64,000 nt of DNA from Deroplatys truncata (GCA_030765065.1 CM060975.1:108706094-108770093), one strand, 5' to 3'. Numbered from the stretch's first letter, positions 22,561-35,240 are shown. Notes: generated by a model from the sequence alone, not told the origin. A program made the numbers and translations.

Positions 22561-23089
22561 CTTCTAGCTTTATGTACAGCAGCTTTCAGTTGAAGAAAGC
22601 AGAACTTTTCAATAAATTCTTTCTCTAAAACATCTGAATCATGTGCTTCCAAGTTTTTGCCTGCCAACAGACGAGCGTTAGAGTTGAGAAAGCTCGTACC
22701 CTACTCTCGAGTTAAATCGTTTCTGGCGATGGAGGAGTCTAAACTCAGCATTTTGAAATAGAGAGCCAGGGATTTACACACAGAATTAGACAAATACTTT
22801 CTTCTCTTGTTCCGTATTTATTACAATAAATCACAAATCTGAAGCCTCTATTTGCCAGTGTCACCAAACTCCTTAAAGTATAAGCTAAACTTGCGTTATT
22901 CAACGCATGTTTAAAGTTTAAAGGCATCCCATACTTTTATTTATATATTTATTTATTAGTTACGGAAATATATATTGACGCAGCAATTTTGGAGATATGG
23001 ATTTTACAACCAATCTTTTTAAATCCATCTCATAAGAAGTAAAGCGTTACAAGTCACTGATCATGCATGATGCATGCCTGATAAATATG
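22561..23089. other. unassigned sequence
   Basis: No recognisable feature. Confidence 0.35.
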
Positions 23090-23330
23090 TATATAGCATT
23101 GTAGGCCACGTGACAAGGCTCCAGAACAGCATATGGGCATAACATTTCAACAATATGGACCCCCTACATCGGCAAGAGACGACAAGCTAGGTAGACTCGG
23201 AACAAGATGGGACGACGCCTTAAAAAAGCAATAGAAGCACACTGACAAGGATTGCACACGATTGCAGCAACTGGAGAGACATCCGAAGAAGGCAGGAAGT
23301 GCTAAACACAACCACCTACTGTCCGATGGG
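23090..23330 (+). pseudogene. LINE ORF2 C-terminal tail, decayed
   Basis: Nucleotide and frame-shifted protein patterns match the end of insect non-LTR retrotransposon ORF2: GHVTRLQNSIWA, then the region usually reading KRRPGRPxxRWDDD (here seen as GRLGTRWDDALKKA in one frame), then LTRIAHDCSNWRDI (usual W.RIAQDR..WR). Several frame changes and stops are present. No reverse transcriptase or endonuclease domain is visible upstream, so the copy is severely 5' truncated, as is usual for LINEs. The sequence onward to about 23560 ends in ATTC/TCATT-rich DNA that may be its 3' tail. Confidence 0.65.
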
Positions 23331-24043
23331 AATTAAGGGAAGAAGTGAGGAACCCCAAACAAGATCATGAAGTACTGATCGCAAAGAAATAAGTGAACAA
23401 TAGTGTGAAGTGCGGAAGGAAAAGCACCACTTATGCGGACTATCTCCCTGCATGAGTCATATCGAGCTACCCCTCGCAAGAGCTCTTAGTCCTTCAGGGA
23501 TAAATCGGCTACTCATTGATTCATTCATTTGCTCATTCATTAGACAGCAGCGGAAGTAGTTTCTTGACAGCAGAAGAAGTTGGTTTGTTAATGAACTTCC
23601 AGACTGCATTAACGGAATAGAAAACCAGCGAAGTGGTCAAGACAGTAGCGGTTGTTTGAGGGAGGTCGCAACTTCATATCGCGTGTATGATACCAGCCAA
23701 TCTGACAAGGGCTTTCTAATGTTTTCTTCAGTCGCCTAGTAAACACAGGAATGCACACTGCCAAAAAACTTAGAGGAACATGTTTAAATGAAAACCCAAA
23801 ATAAAATAGTGAGGCAATGTAAATTTTGACAGATAAATGTCATGTTTTGAAGTAATGTTTAAAACTACGACAAAATTCTTCTAAAAGTTTGTTTAGCTTT
23901 CCTCTGAATAAATAATAGCGAAGTTGAAAAATCTATGGAAATCAGACTGAAGATTCTTCGATTTAATGAATTATTTGTTTTAAAGACAGCAGTCTGTGGT
24001 AGGAAATTGTTATTTTGTATTCTCTGAGGCTAATGTAGAGCAA
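23331..24043. other. possible LINE 3' flank, then unassigned
   Basis: About 23331-23560 may be the 3' untranslated part of the LINE fragment; it contains ATTCATTC-type repeats near 23515-23545. The remainder to 24043 shows nothing. Confidence 0.35.
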
Positions 24044-25110
24044 TGAGACATCTGAATGAAACATCAGTCCTACAAGCAATTGCGTGGATTGAAGATGCCC
24101 ATTGCATTCGCTCTGTCTCCAGGATTCTTCATGTCAGCCCTTCTGTCATCCATAGGGTCGGGCTTGGAGGCGATATATAGAGGCAGATGGATCCAAGGGG
24201 GGCCCGGATAAGGGCGCAAGAAGAAGACAAGAGAAGTATAGGATAGATTTCTTGTCCTGTCATCTTTGCGCTGACGCAAATATTCAGCTAGAGATCTACG
24301 AAATGACGCACGAACAATTCTAGAGTGGTGATTTCTGATCAGACTGTATTAAACAGGTTGAGAAATGCAGGGTTCGGATCTGGAATATCCTCGTTTGGAG
24401 ATTCTCAGCCAGGCATAAGGAAGTCTGGCTGAGATTTGTTCAGAATCATCTTAACTGGAAGCTCCGCCAATGAAAGGCTCTCTTCACAGACGAGTCGAGG
24501 TTTCACGGGTTGTGATGGTTGTACTTGTGTATGGAGACGTCCTGGTGAACGATGATGATAATGATGGTGATTTGTGTTTAAAGGCACTTAACTACTGGGT
24601 CATTAGAGCCCTTGTCCTGGTGAAGGTCTTGCTCCAGTCACTATTATTGAACATGACAGATTTGAAGGCGGTTCGGTTATGGTTTGGGCTGGCATTACTA
24701 TTGAGTCTCGTACAGAGCTTTCTGTTGTCCCACAGCGCGTGAATGCTGATGTTTACATTAACATTAGACTACAACATATCGCATCCATTGCTTATGGAAT
24801 AGACTCTAATCTATTTCAAGATAATACTTAGTTCCATACAGCGCGAAATACCAAAGATGTCCAACAAGAATGCCAAATTCGGGTAATAGGCTGACCTGCA
24901 CACAGTCCTGACCTCAATACGATTGAGCATCTGTGGAATAAGCTGGCGAAACCTGTTTGAGAGCGGCTAAAGTGCCTGGGAGGACTCGCAAATACACTCA
25001 CGAAGACTGGGAGAAAGTCCCACAAATTACTGTTAGGAGGCTGTTGCGAAGCATGCCAAATAGGTATTACCTATGCAGTTATTGCAGCTCAAGGAGGACA
25101 CACTAGGTAC
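24044..25110 (+). pseudogene. Tc1-type (DD34E-like) transposase, decayed
   Basis: A transposase of the Tc1 group on the plus strand. The start is MRHLNETSVLQAIAWIEDAH (ATG 24044), followed by an HTH (SVSRILHVSPSVIHRV). The first catalytic block is FTDESRFHG at about 24480. Then comes FEGGSVMVWAGITIES near 24660-24700. The second block, FQDNT, is followed by a stop where RPH or THTA is expected. The third reads AHSPDLNTIEHLWNKLA near 24900-24945. A GGHT-like end occurs near 25095 (GGHTRY). There are many stops and frame changes. Inverted repeats flanking it were not identified. Confidence 0.85.
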
Positions 25111-25514
25111 TGAGTGTTGAAATATCCATGCAAACATTGATTAGTAAAAAATGTAATCTTGCATCTCCACTTTGTTTTGTGTATCTATAATAATGTGATT
25201 GTACATCCAATCATGTGAAATAAACACTTGTTAGGTGCCTATTATAATTTTACCCAATTCTTCAATCTATAATTAAATTTCTTCAATCTGTCAAACATTA
25301 AATTGTATCAATATTTATTTTCGGACTTTGATTTAAACGTGTGTTCTTCTATTTTTAGCCATGTATAGTTCAACCCATAGTTCTACCCATAGAAAGTAAG
25401 CAATGCCGGGGAGGTACCCTAAACTAAGACTGGAACGTTTCCTTCCCAACTTCACTTCATTTCAAGTATCATCAGTGTTACCACTTATGGTACGTATAAA
25501 GTAAAAGCGGGCCT
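25111..25514. other. probable 3' flank of the Tc1 relic
   Basis: AT-rich, no gene. It may include the degenerate right end of the Tc1 element. Confidence 0.35.
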
Positions 25515-26045
25515 ACCTAGCGAAATGGCTCAGGCGGTAACGTCTAGGAGGTCATGGGTTCGTTTACCGTGGCCTACCTTCCTGACTCCTGGTTTTTTGG
25601 GGTTCCACGGGTCACTAGGCAAATGCTGGGAAGAATCATTATCTTCCCCGAATTTCTCTCTCCTTCATTCCCTCCCATTTCAGCTTCCCCTTTCACGTTA
25701 CACTTGACTCCGGGTTTGTGTGCTGTACGATTGCGGCTAGATGGCGCAAATGGCTTGCGTGTTGGAACCTCTTCTCGGCCCCGTCAGATGGAGGCCGAGA
25801 TTTCTCCGGTCTGCGCTGGAGGGAAACCTGTTAGCCCCGCTCCGGTATCTTGAGAGGGCTTCATTGAGCGCTCTCCGACTCTGTGATAAAGTCTAACTCT
25901 GCACGTCTCTATGTCGGCCGGTCCTGCAGCCCAAGTCACCTGAGTACCTTCATCTCCCCCTTTCCTCCCGGGGGTGTATGCACAAAGGATCCCTGGGTGG
26001 GTCGAGGTGATAGGTGTCCGCTTCGTAGCGTAATCCTAATTCTAA
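25515..26045 (+). mobile_element. tRNA-derived SINE (family 1)
   Basis: A box AATGGCTCAGGCGGTAACG at about 25523-25541, followed by a shortened anticodon-side segment and a B box GGGTTCGTTTACC at about 25556. The body shows GGTTTTTTGGGGTTCC, GGGTCACTAGGCAAATGCT and CCTCCCGGGGGTG in the same order as the complete copy at 56.4 kb. It ends near the GTAATCCTAATTCTAAG segment. Confidence 0.85.
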
Positions 26046-27051
26046 GCGCGGGCCTTAAACATCATTCAAAGAATAGAAAACATACTACACTTTCCAATGC
26101 CCCCTATATGTGCGTATATATGCTATTTTAATTTACAACTCTTAAGAAAGTGAAGAATTTTTAATATTGTTGAAAAGCACCAATGTGCTTGTCTTTAAAC
26201 ATTCACATGAAGATTTTAACTCATACAATAAGCACATTTTAATACATCTTTAGCAAAAAGAGTAATAATAAACCACTGTTATAGAAACAATTTTGTGGGT
26301 CGTAGCGAAAGGTGAACAATAATAAATAAACTGTGAAGGAATAGAAGTTAAACAGGTAGAGGAAATGAAATCTCTAAAAGGGTAGAAGCAAAACAGAGCT
26401 CCGAAAGCATGCTTATGGAGGGAATTCGTAAAAATATTTTAAAACCGCATGAGATACAATACAGTAACTGCAATAAATAAAGCCTGGTTATTTGCGAGGA
26501 TCACCAAACAAAGATTATTTAAAATTAGGAATGAACGTTTGCACAAGAAATTTTTGTGTTATTTTCTGCATAGTCATGAGAATGTTTAATCCTTTTTTGT
26601 ACCACATCCGAACTTTTTTCAGTCTTAATTTAGAGCTGCTTATGAAAGAAAGATAAAAAATACTTGTGCTCCAGTGCTTCTAAATTAGTAGACTTCTCCT
26701 CTCTGTAATCAAGCTAAGAGGATACAAGAACCTACATGTAGTCTCAGTGGCGTATAAGGTAGAGAAGCCTTGAAGCTCAAATATAAAAGTAGTTCTTTTT
26801 TCCATGACAAAATAAGATTCGTGCAAAGTATGAAGCATACGAAAGACTAATTGTAAGTTAAAAAAGAACTGGAGAACTGCATAAGCAGCTGCATAACACC
26901 CTTGAGCACCAAATTTGAGAAATACTCTTTTTTCGTTCCGTTTTAATCCTCTGAGATTTTTATCTATGGGGAGCATTAAAATATAAAGTTTACAAAACAA
27001 ATTCATACACTTTAGATGAACTCAAGAATAACAATCGTCAAGAAATTGCAT
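26046..27051. other. unassigned AT-rich sequence
   Basis: A 108-codon minus-strand frame (26680-27006) has no family resemblance and no supporting promoter. I do not call it a gene. Confidence 0.4.
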
Positions 27052-27322
27052 CGTTCTCCGCGGTCTAGTGGTATCATGCTACCTCTAGTCCACGAGGATG
27101 TTCAAACCTGGCGGATGGCGATGGATTTTTGTGCGAAAAAATCCTTAACATGGCTTCCTTCGGAAGGGAAGTAAAGCCGGGGGTCGTAGATTTGCGGCAC
27201 CTAAAAGAACCTCAAGCCTGACGAAGACGCCACTGAGCAAAATTTTCTGTCTTTCACGCCCAATTTAGAATGAGGTGCTAATAGCAGTTAAAGAGTGTCC
27301 ATAAATAAAACACAGTTTATGT
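27052..27322 (+). mobile_element. tRNA-derived SINE (family 2)
   Basis: Begins CTCCGCGGTCTAGTGGTATC (A-box-like) with a degraded B box GTTCAAACCTGG. It continues with GATGGCGATGGATTTTTG, GGCTTCCTTCGGAAGGGAAG, and ends GTCCATAAATAAAACACAG. Two other copies occur at 30.66 and 49.27 kb. The perfect inverted segment CTTCCTTCGGAAG can form a hairpin. Confidence 0.85.
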
Positions 27323-27439
27323 TATTTTATCAAGACGTTGCTGCCATTTCTCAGAGGCAACTGTAGAGTGCAATGGGCAATTTCCTTAGCAGATGCCAGG
27401 ACCGCTTCAATAAAAGGGAGTTCAGTTCCAACATCTCCT

Positions 27440-28165
27440 TGCGAGCGGGATGTCTCAGGTGGTGAAACCTGTGGCCCACTCGGGTTCGATCCCCGGCGAC
27501 CACCCACTCTGACTGATGGTTTTATTCGAGAGTTTTCCTGGGTCGTCAGGAAAATGCTGGAATGGTTTATTTCATCCCTCGAATTTCCTGTCCCTCCATT
27601 TCGTTCCATTAATCATTTCATTCATCCTTCACCCCGTTTGATCTGATTCAGGATTGGAAGTGTCGGCGATGGTGTTTCGGTGCAGCGTGGCAAGGAAACA
27701 GGATGCTCTCTGTGTACTTCCACTGTCCCTTCAGCTGGTTTCGGGGTATAAGACCGCCCCTTAGGGGCGTTGTACCCTGTGTAGGGCGGAGTCGTGGTCT
27801 GTCTGTTTACTGTTTTGTTTTTTGTTTTGGAAAACAGAAATAAAGATATAAGGGAAAAACAAGATATAAAGGGTATTTGGAAGGAAAAAGGAAGAAGAAT
27901 AGAAAGGATCTTATGCTGTGGTGTCACAGTGTGTGGGATCTGCCTGTTCAACTGCCGGGGCATTTATATCTGGAAATTGTAGGGCCCCGTCATTACTGTG
28001 GCGTCACTCCTGGTTCCACCCGCTATCTCTCTTCACCTAGTCCCTCCCTCCCGGGGGACGTCCCCTTGTGGGCCGTCGGTGCAGTATCCTCATACCAGGA
28101 TAGTTTCCGATTTCCCTCTGCTTTACCATCCAATCCAGCCCAATCCTTGCTTGATATATCCGAGT
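27440..28165 (+). mobile_element. tRNA-derived SINE (family 1), enlarged copy
   Basis: Head GAGCGGGATGTCTCAGGTGG (A box), then GGGTTCGATCCCCGG (B box) at about 27483. Body blocks TTTTCCTGGGTCGTCAGG and AATTTCCTGTCCCTCCATTT match the 56.4 kb copy. Around 27740-27990 it carries about 250 bp not seen in the other copies. The family-1 3' part (CCTCCCTCCCGGGGGACG) resumes at about 28035. Confidence 0.8.
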
Positions 28166-29337
28166 AATTTACTTTTATTTTTAAGTGTTTATGTCATGTG
28201 CGCTAGAAATAACTTACGCGACAAACCGTACAATATGCATTTGCTGCGGACTTTCTGTCATCCGCACCGTCGATGCAACAACCAGCCTCGCCGGCCGGTC
28301 GCTACTGCGAAACCGGTCCCGCAATGGATTGTTCACCCCTTGAACGCGTTATTTTCATATTTCAGGAATAAATATAAACTTGTGATAACTTATTGGATAA
28401 GGAGATTATCTTGATAATTACTTGCGATTTCAGCCAATATCACATTGATGCCTTATTCACCAATCAAAATCAAACTTAATCGATGTCTTAAATCATGGTA
28501 CTCAAAAACTAATAACCTATAGCTTTTTTTCTCCTACATTCATTATCTCTGCTTCGTTTCGACCAGGGATCTAGAAAGCCTATTCTCATGCATTTTCCTG
28601 TTCACTATTGGCGGTTGTACAAACTGTAAAAATGGCGCGATTTAGTGACCTGCAAATCTAAAATACAAAATAAGCGGTACAACATCTAACACCGCATAAA
28701 TTGAGATGAAATCGGTAAGCCATTTCAGTAATTGTCCTAAAAGTACAACAAAAAATGGCATTGTTCTCGCAGTGTAACTATCGTACTGAATTCCCCTCTT
28801 GTTTATAGTTTTTCTTAGGTAATTCAACCAAACTTTCAAACTCATGCTTGCCGTCGGTAGGTAATTGCTTATCGACCTTCAATCTCGAAATAATGACAAG
28901 CATTTGTTAACCTCAATTAAATTACAGTAAAATACCACCACTCGTGGTATTATTGAAGATAATATCACGTTGTTGTTGATTCCACTAGCGCTAAGCAACA
29001 AAAGTGAAATCAGAAATGATGTTTGCTAAGAATATATCGTGAACAGAATTCAATAACCAGCAATCATGCTATCTAATTAATCAGTTTAATAGCTGGGAAT
29101 GACCCTTTCTTCGTTTTAGTCTGTATACAAGCCATAAACAACAGAAAGTGATGCAGTAGTTGGCATTACGAAGGACAGTCTCATTTCACTATAAATTTCA
29201 TTGGTCACCAAAGCTTAATACTTGCGTACTGGAATGATGGAGCTGCTGTTGCTTTGTTTATGTGGAGTTTAGCACAACAGCAAGAACTGCAACATTTCAA
29301 TGTCAAAGTCACTATACATTCTGGTTTCATACGCAAA
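28166..29337. other. unassigned sequence
   Basis: No recognisable gene, RNA or repeat, including the short 28642-28845 minus-strand frame. Confidence 0.4.
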
Positions 29338-29874
<537 letters not shown>

Positions 29875-30118
29875 AACAATCTAACGTTGCACTCACATGA
29901 CTTTCTCTACTCTTGTATAAACTATTTCTACAAACGCTTATTCTACATCTACTTCAAGTTCATCTTATTGCTAATTTTCTTGTATGTGCAAGGGGAATAT
30001 GGTAGTATTTAAGCGATAGTCAAATCCTTTAAGAGCTGGTTGCTATGTGGCGCACTCCATTGTCTTTGCATGTCCAGCTAATAAAAAAACCAATAACGAC
30101 TTCCCATTTGAGAATGGG
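29875..30118 (+). repeat. family A repeat, isolated L module
   Basis: Contains GTTGCACTCACATGACTTTC, ACAAACGCTTATTC, CTAATTTTCTTGTATGTGCA, GAGCTGGTTGCTATGTGG and CTCTTTGCAT... (here TGTCTTTGCATGTCCAG), then breaks off just inside R (TAACGACTTCCCATTTGAGA). No R module follows, so L exists alone. Confidence 0.88.
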
Positions 30119-30654
30119 AATATAATGCTAGTAACCTAATCTACCTACGTGTTCTGCCTATTTTACTGCATGTATGTGCATGAACTGTATTAAATTATCT
30201 TCTTTTGATGTGTTTATTACTGCAGACATGGAATATAATGTTTTATTACTGAATTTTACCATTTAAATCTTAACAAGGTCTTTACTTACTTACTTTTAAT
30301 TTGTTAATATTTACTTAGGACTTAATTCATGCAGTAGCGAAGTACTAGCTGTAAGTTATTGACCTTTTTAAGGTCAACAACCAGGCTTAGATAGTCGATC
30401 ACCAGTTCATCATCGATATTAATATTGGTGACCTTGCTACTGGAACCACCATGTTCAACAGTTGTTAGTAATTAATTTTATTTTCACGTAAGTAATGTTA
30501 CTATTATCCATTATCGTCGACAAAATAGCATTAAATTCACACGAGTTAGTGCATTGGAAGTTCTCGGAAACAGAAAATATTCGACTTTGTCTCGTATTTT
30601 TAAGGCCTTCCTCGCTCTCCTCTGATAGGCTTACTACACTTGTATCGCATTACA
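30119..30654. other. unassigned sequence
   Basis: No feature recognised. Confidence 0.35.
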
Positions 30655-30920
30655 CTATTACCAACTGCTAAAGGTCGCGGGTGCAAACCGGCGGAGGGCG
30701 ATGGATTTTTTCGGGCGTAAAAATCTTTAGCATGGCTTCCTTCGGAAGGGAAGTAAAGCCGGTGGTCCCGTGTGGTAGATTTACGGCACGTAAAAGAACC
30801 TCAAGCCTGATAAAGAGGCCTCTGAGCAAAATTACCTATCTTTCACGCCCAATATAGAATGGGACGCTAAGGACATAGTAGTTAAAGAGCGTCCATAAAT
30901 AAAACTCAATTCAATTCAAC
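30655..30920 (+). mobile_element. tRNA-derived SINE (family 2)
   Basis: Body of family 2: GGCGGAGGGCGATGGATTTT, ATGGCTTCCTTCGGAAGGG, CACGTAAAAGAACCTCAAGC, TTTCACGCCCAATATAGAAT, and the 3' end GAGCGTCCATAAATAAAACT followed by CAATTCAATTCAA. The tRNA-like head is largely degraded. Confidence 0.85.
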
Positions 30921-32149
30921 CAACTGCTGAAGAAAAACGAGCAAGTTCAATGCTTCGGTAATGGATTTTAACATACTCTACCTTCTCTGGAATGGTATCT
31001 TAATAGCTATGTTAAACCGTACTTGTTCATCTATACATATAATAAAAGGGTAGCCGAAGTTCTAGATTTTCCATAAATGCCTAATGTTAACGTGTATAAT
31101 GGGCCACTCTGGAACCAAAATTACCATTCTTAAAAAGTTAGTTGTTACCCTTTGCTGCAAAATAGACGAACCAATTGTTGTGAAACATGCTGTATAATAT
31201 ACCTTAGGCCAACATTAAAGAATTGACTAATTAATTTCCCAAAGGGAGTATTGAAGTCACCAATATAAGTAAAGTGGTTTCACTTTAAGTTTAAAGGAGT
31301 TGTAAACAAAACCACGTGACAGGAGAGCACCTCATTGGCTGGTGGGCAAACTACAACTTTTACCAATTAGCATGTCGTTTCTTCCTCTACATAAAATAAT
31401 TCGGTTCAGATTGTAACCTTCTGTGGTTATTCTTGCGCAAATAACTTTAAAGAACCCATTATTGTATCAGTTAAATTTATGAACAAAAGGTGTTTATTAT
31501 AGATTCACCTATGTCTAATCAAACCGTTATAGCCTAGAGTGTTTAGACTATGTACAGGTGCTTCAGTTCGTTTCCGGTTTCCGAATTAGCCGCCAATGTA
31601 CTTTTGCAACGTTTTGAGAAAATGTTACTTTCAAGAGCGTCATGGCTGAGAATCCGCTTCCGCTGTGGAAAACGTAAAAAATGGAAAGAATACGATTGTG
31701 TGAAATGTTTTTAGCAAATTCTGGGAAAAGTACTCAACTTTAATCGACAATGAAAAGGGTGGGATCTTGTTTACCAATAATTGAACTTCCTTGTTCGTGA
31801 TGCAGGATTGTTGCTTGGACTGTTTGGGTCACGCTTGTTTTCTAACTCTAACCTATAGTGCTAACAATTTTCCTAATTCGTTGACTCGTTAAAGGTTAAA
31901 GCAAAAGTGGTATACTGATATCAGTCATTGAAGTTAAGAGCAGTTGAATCCAGCACCTTTAATCATAGATGTCGAACTGTTCAAGTACAGTTTATTTGTC
32001 TGCTCTTAATATTATGTGTTAGAAGTTCAGGATGGGAGACAAAATATAGGAATAAGATACATTCATTCATTATCCGTTTACCTTCCTCTTATGTAGGACT
32101 TACACCCCCCAGGACTTACAAGCGGGTGCCTGGGGTCAGAGGCCCGTCG
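30921..32149. other. unassigned sequence
   Basis: No gene recognised. AT-rich with no clear repeat. Confidence 0.35.
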
Positions 32150-32440
32150 AGGAGCAGACACTCATGGATCAGACAGAATATCCAGGATGGGTGATCAGCC
32201 CGATGCCTGGTATGGGATGTAGGAAGTAGATGAAACAAAATGTTGGTGAAATGGATGAAAGGAAAGGTGATGATGGAGCAGTTGGTGGAATGAATGGCGG
32301 CGGAACCCGGAGAACCCGGAGAAAACCCGCCCAGACGCCGCTTCGTCCACCACAAATCCCACATGCAGGTCCCTGGGATTGAACCCGTGCCGCCTCGGTG
32401 GGAGGTGAGTGGTCTAACCACTCGGCCACGGCGCTCCCCC
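32150..32440 (-). mobile_element. tRNA-derived SINE (family 3), minus strand
   Basis: The minus-strand head reads GGGGGAGCGCCGTGGCCGAG, with A box TGGCCGAGTGG at 32428-32418 and B box GGTTCAATCCC at 32386-32376, a spacing normal for a tRNA. The GTGGCCGAGTGGTTA start resembles class II tRNAs such as Leu or Ser. The sequence after the head does not fold as a tRNA; it continues into a CATCATCACCTTTCC-type body. It differs in body sequence from families 1 and 2. Confidence 0.8.
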
Positions 32441-32539
32441 AGCTGCGCAATGTACCATAGATATTTGCATTCCGCCATCCTCCACCTGGTGCTGCCATGT
32501 GCTCGGCGGAGTGCTACATTAAATTTTATTTACTTCTAC

Positions 32540-32712
32540 TTAGACAGAGTGAAGTCAGAGGATTTATGATAGGAGCTAGAGGGACAATACCCAAAAATCT
32601 ACACAAGTTTTGGGTAGATTATGACCTAGATAAACGCCTACTTTATCAAATAGCAATCATAGCTATTAGAGAATCAATTCTCATCCTCAGAAATCATTTG
32701 TATTCAATATAA
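32540..32712 (+). pseudogene. retroelement tail, RGTIP-type
   Basis: An open plus-strand frame reads EVRGFMIGARGTIPKNLHKF, then LLYQIAIIAIRESILIL and RNHLYSI before the stop at 32710-32712. It ends in the same way as the fragment at 20830-21045. Followed by AT-rich DNA. Only the last about 55 residues of a much larger protein could be present. Clade unknown. Confidence 0.45.
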
Positions 32713-33780
32713 CATTGATACACCACTTTACAAATTATTGAAATTACTAAATTATTATATATTTATTTATTTTAACTGCATTATAGGATTGCTTGATACT
32801 ACTTTTCTATTCCGATTTAAATTCATTTATAATTCTATTTTAAGTTGGTTTTCATTATTTTGATATGTTAACTTTGTCATTATTGTTGTCAATTTAAATT
32901 TGTTAATTGTATAGGTATACTGTGTCTATATTGCAGCCATTAATTGAGGGAAGTGTTAATAAGTAATAAAAAATGCAATTGTACACGGTAACTAAGGTTA
33001 AAGTACAAGAAGACATAGGTGTGAGAATCTTCAACCGCCACATTCTCCCCACGCTGGTCCATCTCCAGAAGGATAATCTGAGCTGGAGCTGTAACGGATG
33101 GCAGATCGTCTAGAAGTACGGTCCTTAGACATCATCTCTTCCTGCTCGAAGTTCTTCAATGTGGGCCCTTTTCCACATATGCTGAGTCGAACGTCTTCTT
33201 GCAGCAGAATTATGTCACTTATTCTCAGGTTGGGCAAATTCCACGAGGGCGTCTGACTACATGGAATTTCTCAGTTCTAATAAGTATTGCCGAATCCAGA
33301 GCTTCTAGAAATCATCCGAAAGTTTCTGTCGCAACCCAACTCTCCCCGGGTTTCGGCATCAGTATTTGTTTTGTTTCGTTATATTTGCTATTTTTTCCCA
33401 CGCTTTGGGAGCCAATTTGAAGATTTGTTTGTTGCTGCTACGTATAGAAAGTCAGTTTGAAGATGTATTATATTTAGACTGTTGGGGAGCCGAAATTGAA
33501 GTAGTTGCAACCGCACGTATAGTAAAAAGTTTCCTTCGCCCCAAGTGTACTTTCCGGTGGCCTTTGCCCCAAGTTTAAAAAATATTAACTTGTAATGTTT
33601 TACTGTTTCTTTAAATATTATATATTTATTTTTGCCTCGGCTGCGTCTGTATTTATATTTTTTAGAGACATGAATGTCTTAGCAGGGAGTGGCGCGACTG
33701 AAGAATGTAGGCTTACACAGATTATAAGTTTTTCTTCACTCCATTTATTAATGCTTGACACGATTTAAATAACACTTCAG
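32713..33780. other. unassigned sequence
   Basis: No gene recognised. The segment 32995-33040 has a partial direct-repeat partner at 34585-34635. Confidence 0.35.
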
Positions 33781-33782
33781 TG

Positions 33783-33898
33783 GTAGGTACGTAGGTAGGT
33801 AGGTAGGTAGGTAGGTAGGTAGGTAGGTGGGTGAGTGGGTGGGTGGGTGGTTAGGTAGGTGGGTGGGTGGGTGGGTAGGTAGGTAGATAGATAGATAG
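33783..33898. repeat. (GTAG)n/(GTGG)n microsatellite
   Basis: Tandem GTAG units grade into GTGG and then GATA units, suggesting slippage plus point mutation. Confidence 0.96.
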
Positions 33899-34798
33899 CT
33901 GTGAGATTTTTTTATTAATTACTTGCACTTTTTAACAATTAAACTATTTTTGTCTCACACAAAATACGTATTAAACTTCTCGAGGACACATCTCGCGTCC
34001 AGTTAGGAACACTGTCACAAGCAACTGAATTTGTAAATTTTGCTCCATTTTACTTTCTGATTGGCTAATCCTAGTCCAATAGGATACCTTCATTTAACTA
34101 AAGCTTTTTCTGGTTGATGATTGCCTTTTATAAGATATCACAAAAATTACATTATTGTTTCCAAGAATGACTAGTAGCATAAGCTAAACTTTCAAATTCT
34201 TATTGCCTTAAGGTTTCCTCATTGTTACCTCATTGTTAGCAACTTTTAACCCATTATTCTCACAGCTCCTACATTATTAAATTACGTATACATTCACATA
34301 GCATTATTAAACTTGGATACAATAATATAAACATATACAATGACTGTTGCATACATTTTTATATATTATTTTATACACATATTGCTTTAAGGCGGGTTGT
34401 TGAATTATATATATATTATATAATTAGACTGAAATCATTTAAGTGTTAAAAATACTGCCTCATTGTTAGGCATTAACATAAGTAGAAGCAAATGGTAATA
34501 ATACGCAGTAACTCAGTGTCGTTCATTTTCAACAGTTGCCAACTGTTATACAAGAATCTAACATGATGCTACAGTGTCAAGGTTAATGTACATAGTTCCT
34601 ACAAGACATAGAAGGTGTGAGAGTCTTCAATCCGACACAGGGAAAGGAGGTCTGCTATTGTAGTACGATGTCGAAAAATGGATCTCGCTCATTATTATGT
34701 TGTTTTAAAATGTTACATAATAACAGCTTATAGCTGTTCCTGACAAATTTTATTCATAAATTCTTGACGGTATGAATAATTAAGAATTTCTATATTTT
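33899..34798. other. unassigned AT-rich sequence
   Basis: No gene or transposon recognised. Confidence 0.35.
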
Positions 34799-35240
34799 TA
34801 CTTTCTATACTACTTAGCTATAGTAAGTTAAGGAAGTATTACATTCCAACCAAAAATTTGATACCGGGACTTCACCGGAAATACACGTTTTAAGACTCCG
34901 GATCCATAACCAGTATTTTTAAAAAGATATATGAATGTCTGTCTATGGATATCATAACTCAAAAACGAAAAGTCGGATAAACACCAAACTTGCCATTCTA
35001 AGGTTGCGACACGTAGATTTTAAAGAAAATACCCTCACCCTAAACTATCTTTTATATGGATAAATCTTCATTATTTTTGATTTTCTCAAAAAAACACATT
35101 TGCACGAGAAATAAAATGTATTTCTTGAATTTTCCAAAAATAACCTGTGAAGACATTCATTATGAATGACTTTTGTGTATTTGATAAAGAGATAGACACA
35201 ATTTTACTGCACAAAAAATGCATATCTCGTTAAAGCTCAC
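34799..35240 (-). repeat. family A repeat, R module only, minus strand, diverged
   Basis: Begins with the R terminus in inverted orientation (TACTTTCTATACTACTTAGC), then TTTGATACCGGGACTTCACC, CATAACTCAAAAACGAAAAG, TCGGATAAACACCAAACTTG, and GAAATAAAATGTATTTCTTG. The CA tract has decayed to ATGTCTGTCTATGG. No L module is attached. Confidence 0.82.

Noticed and set aside
26680..27006. 108-codon minus-strand ORF
   Set aside because: No family resemblance and no supporting signals.
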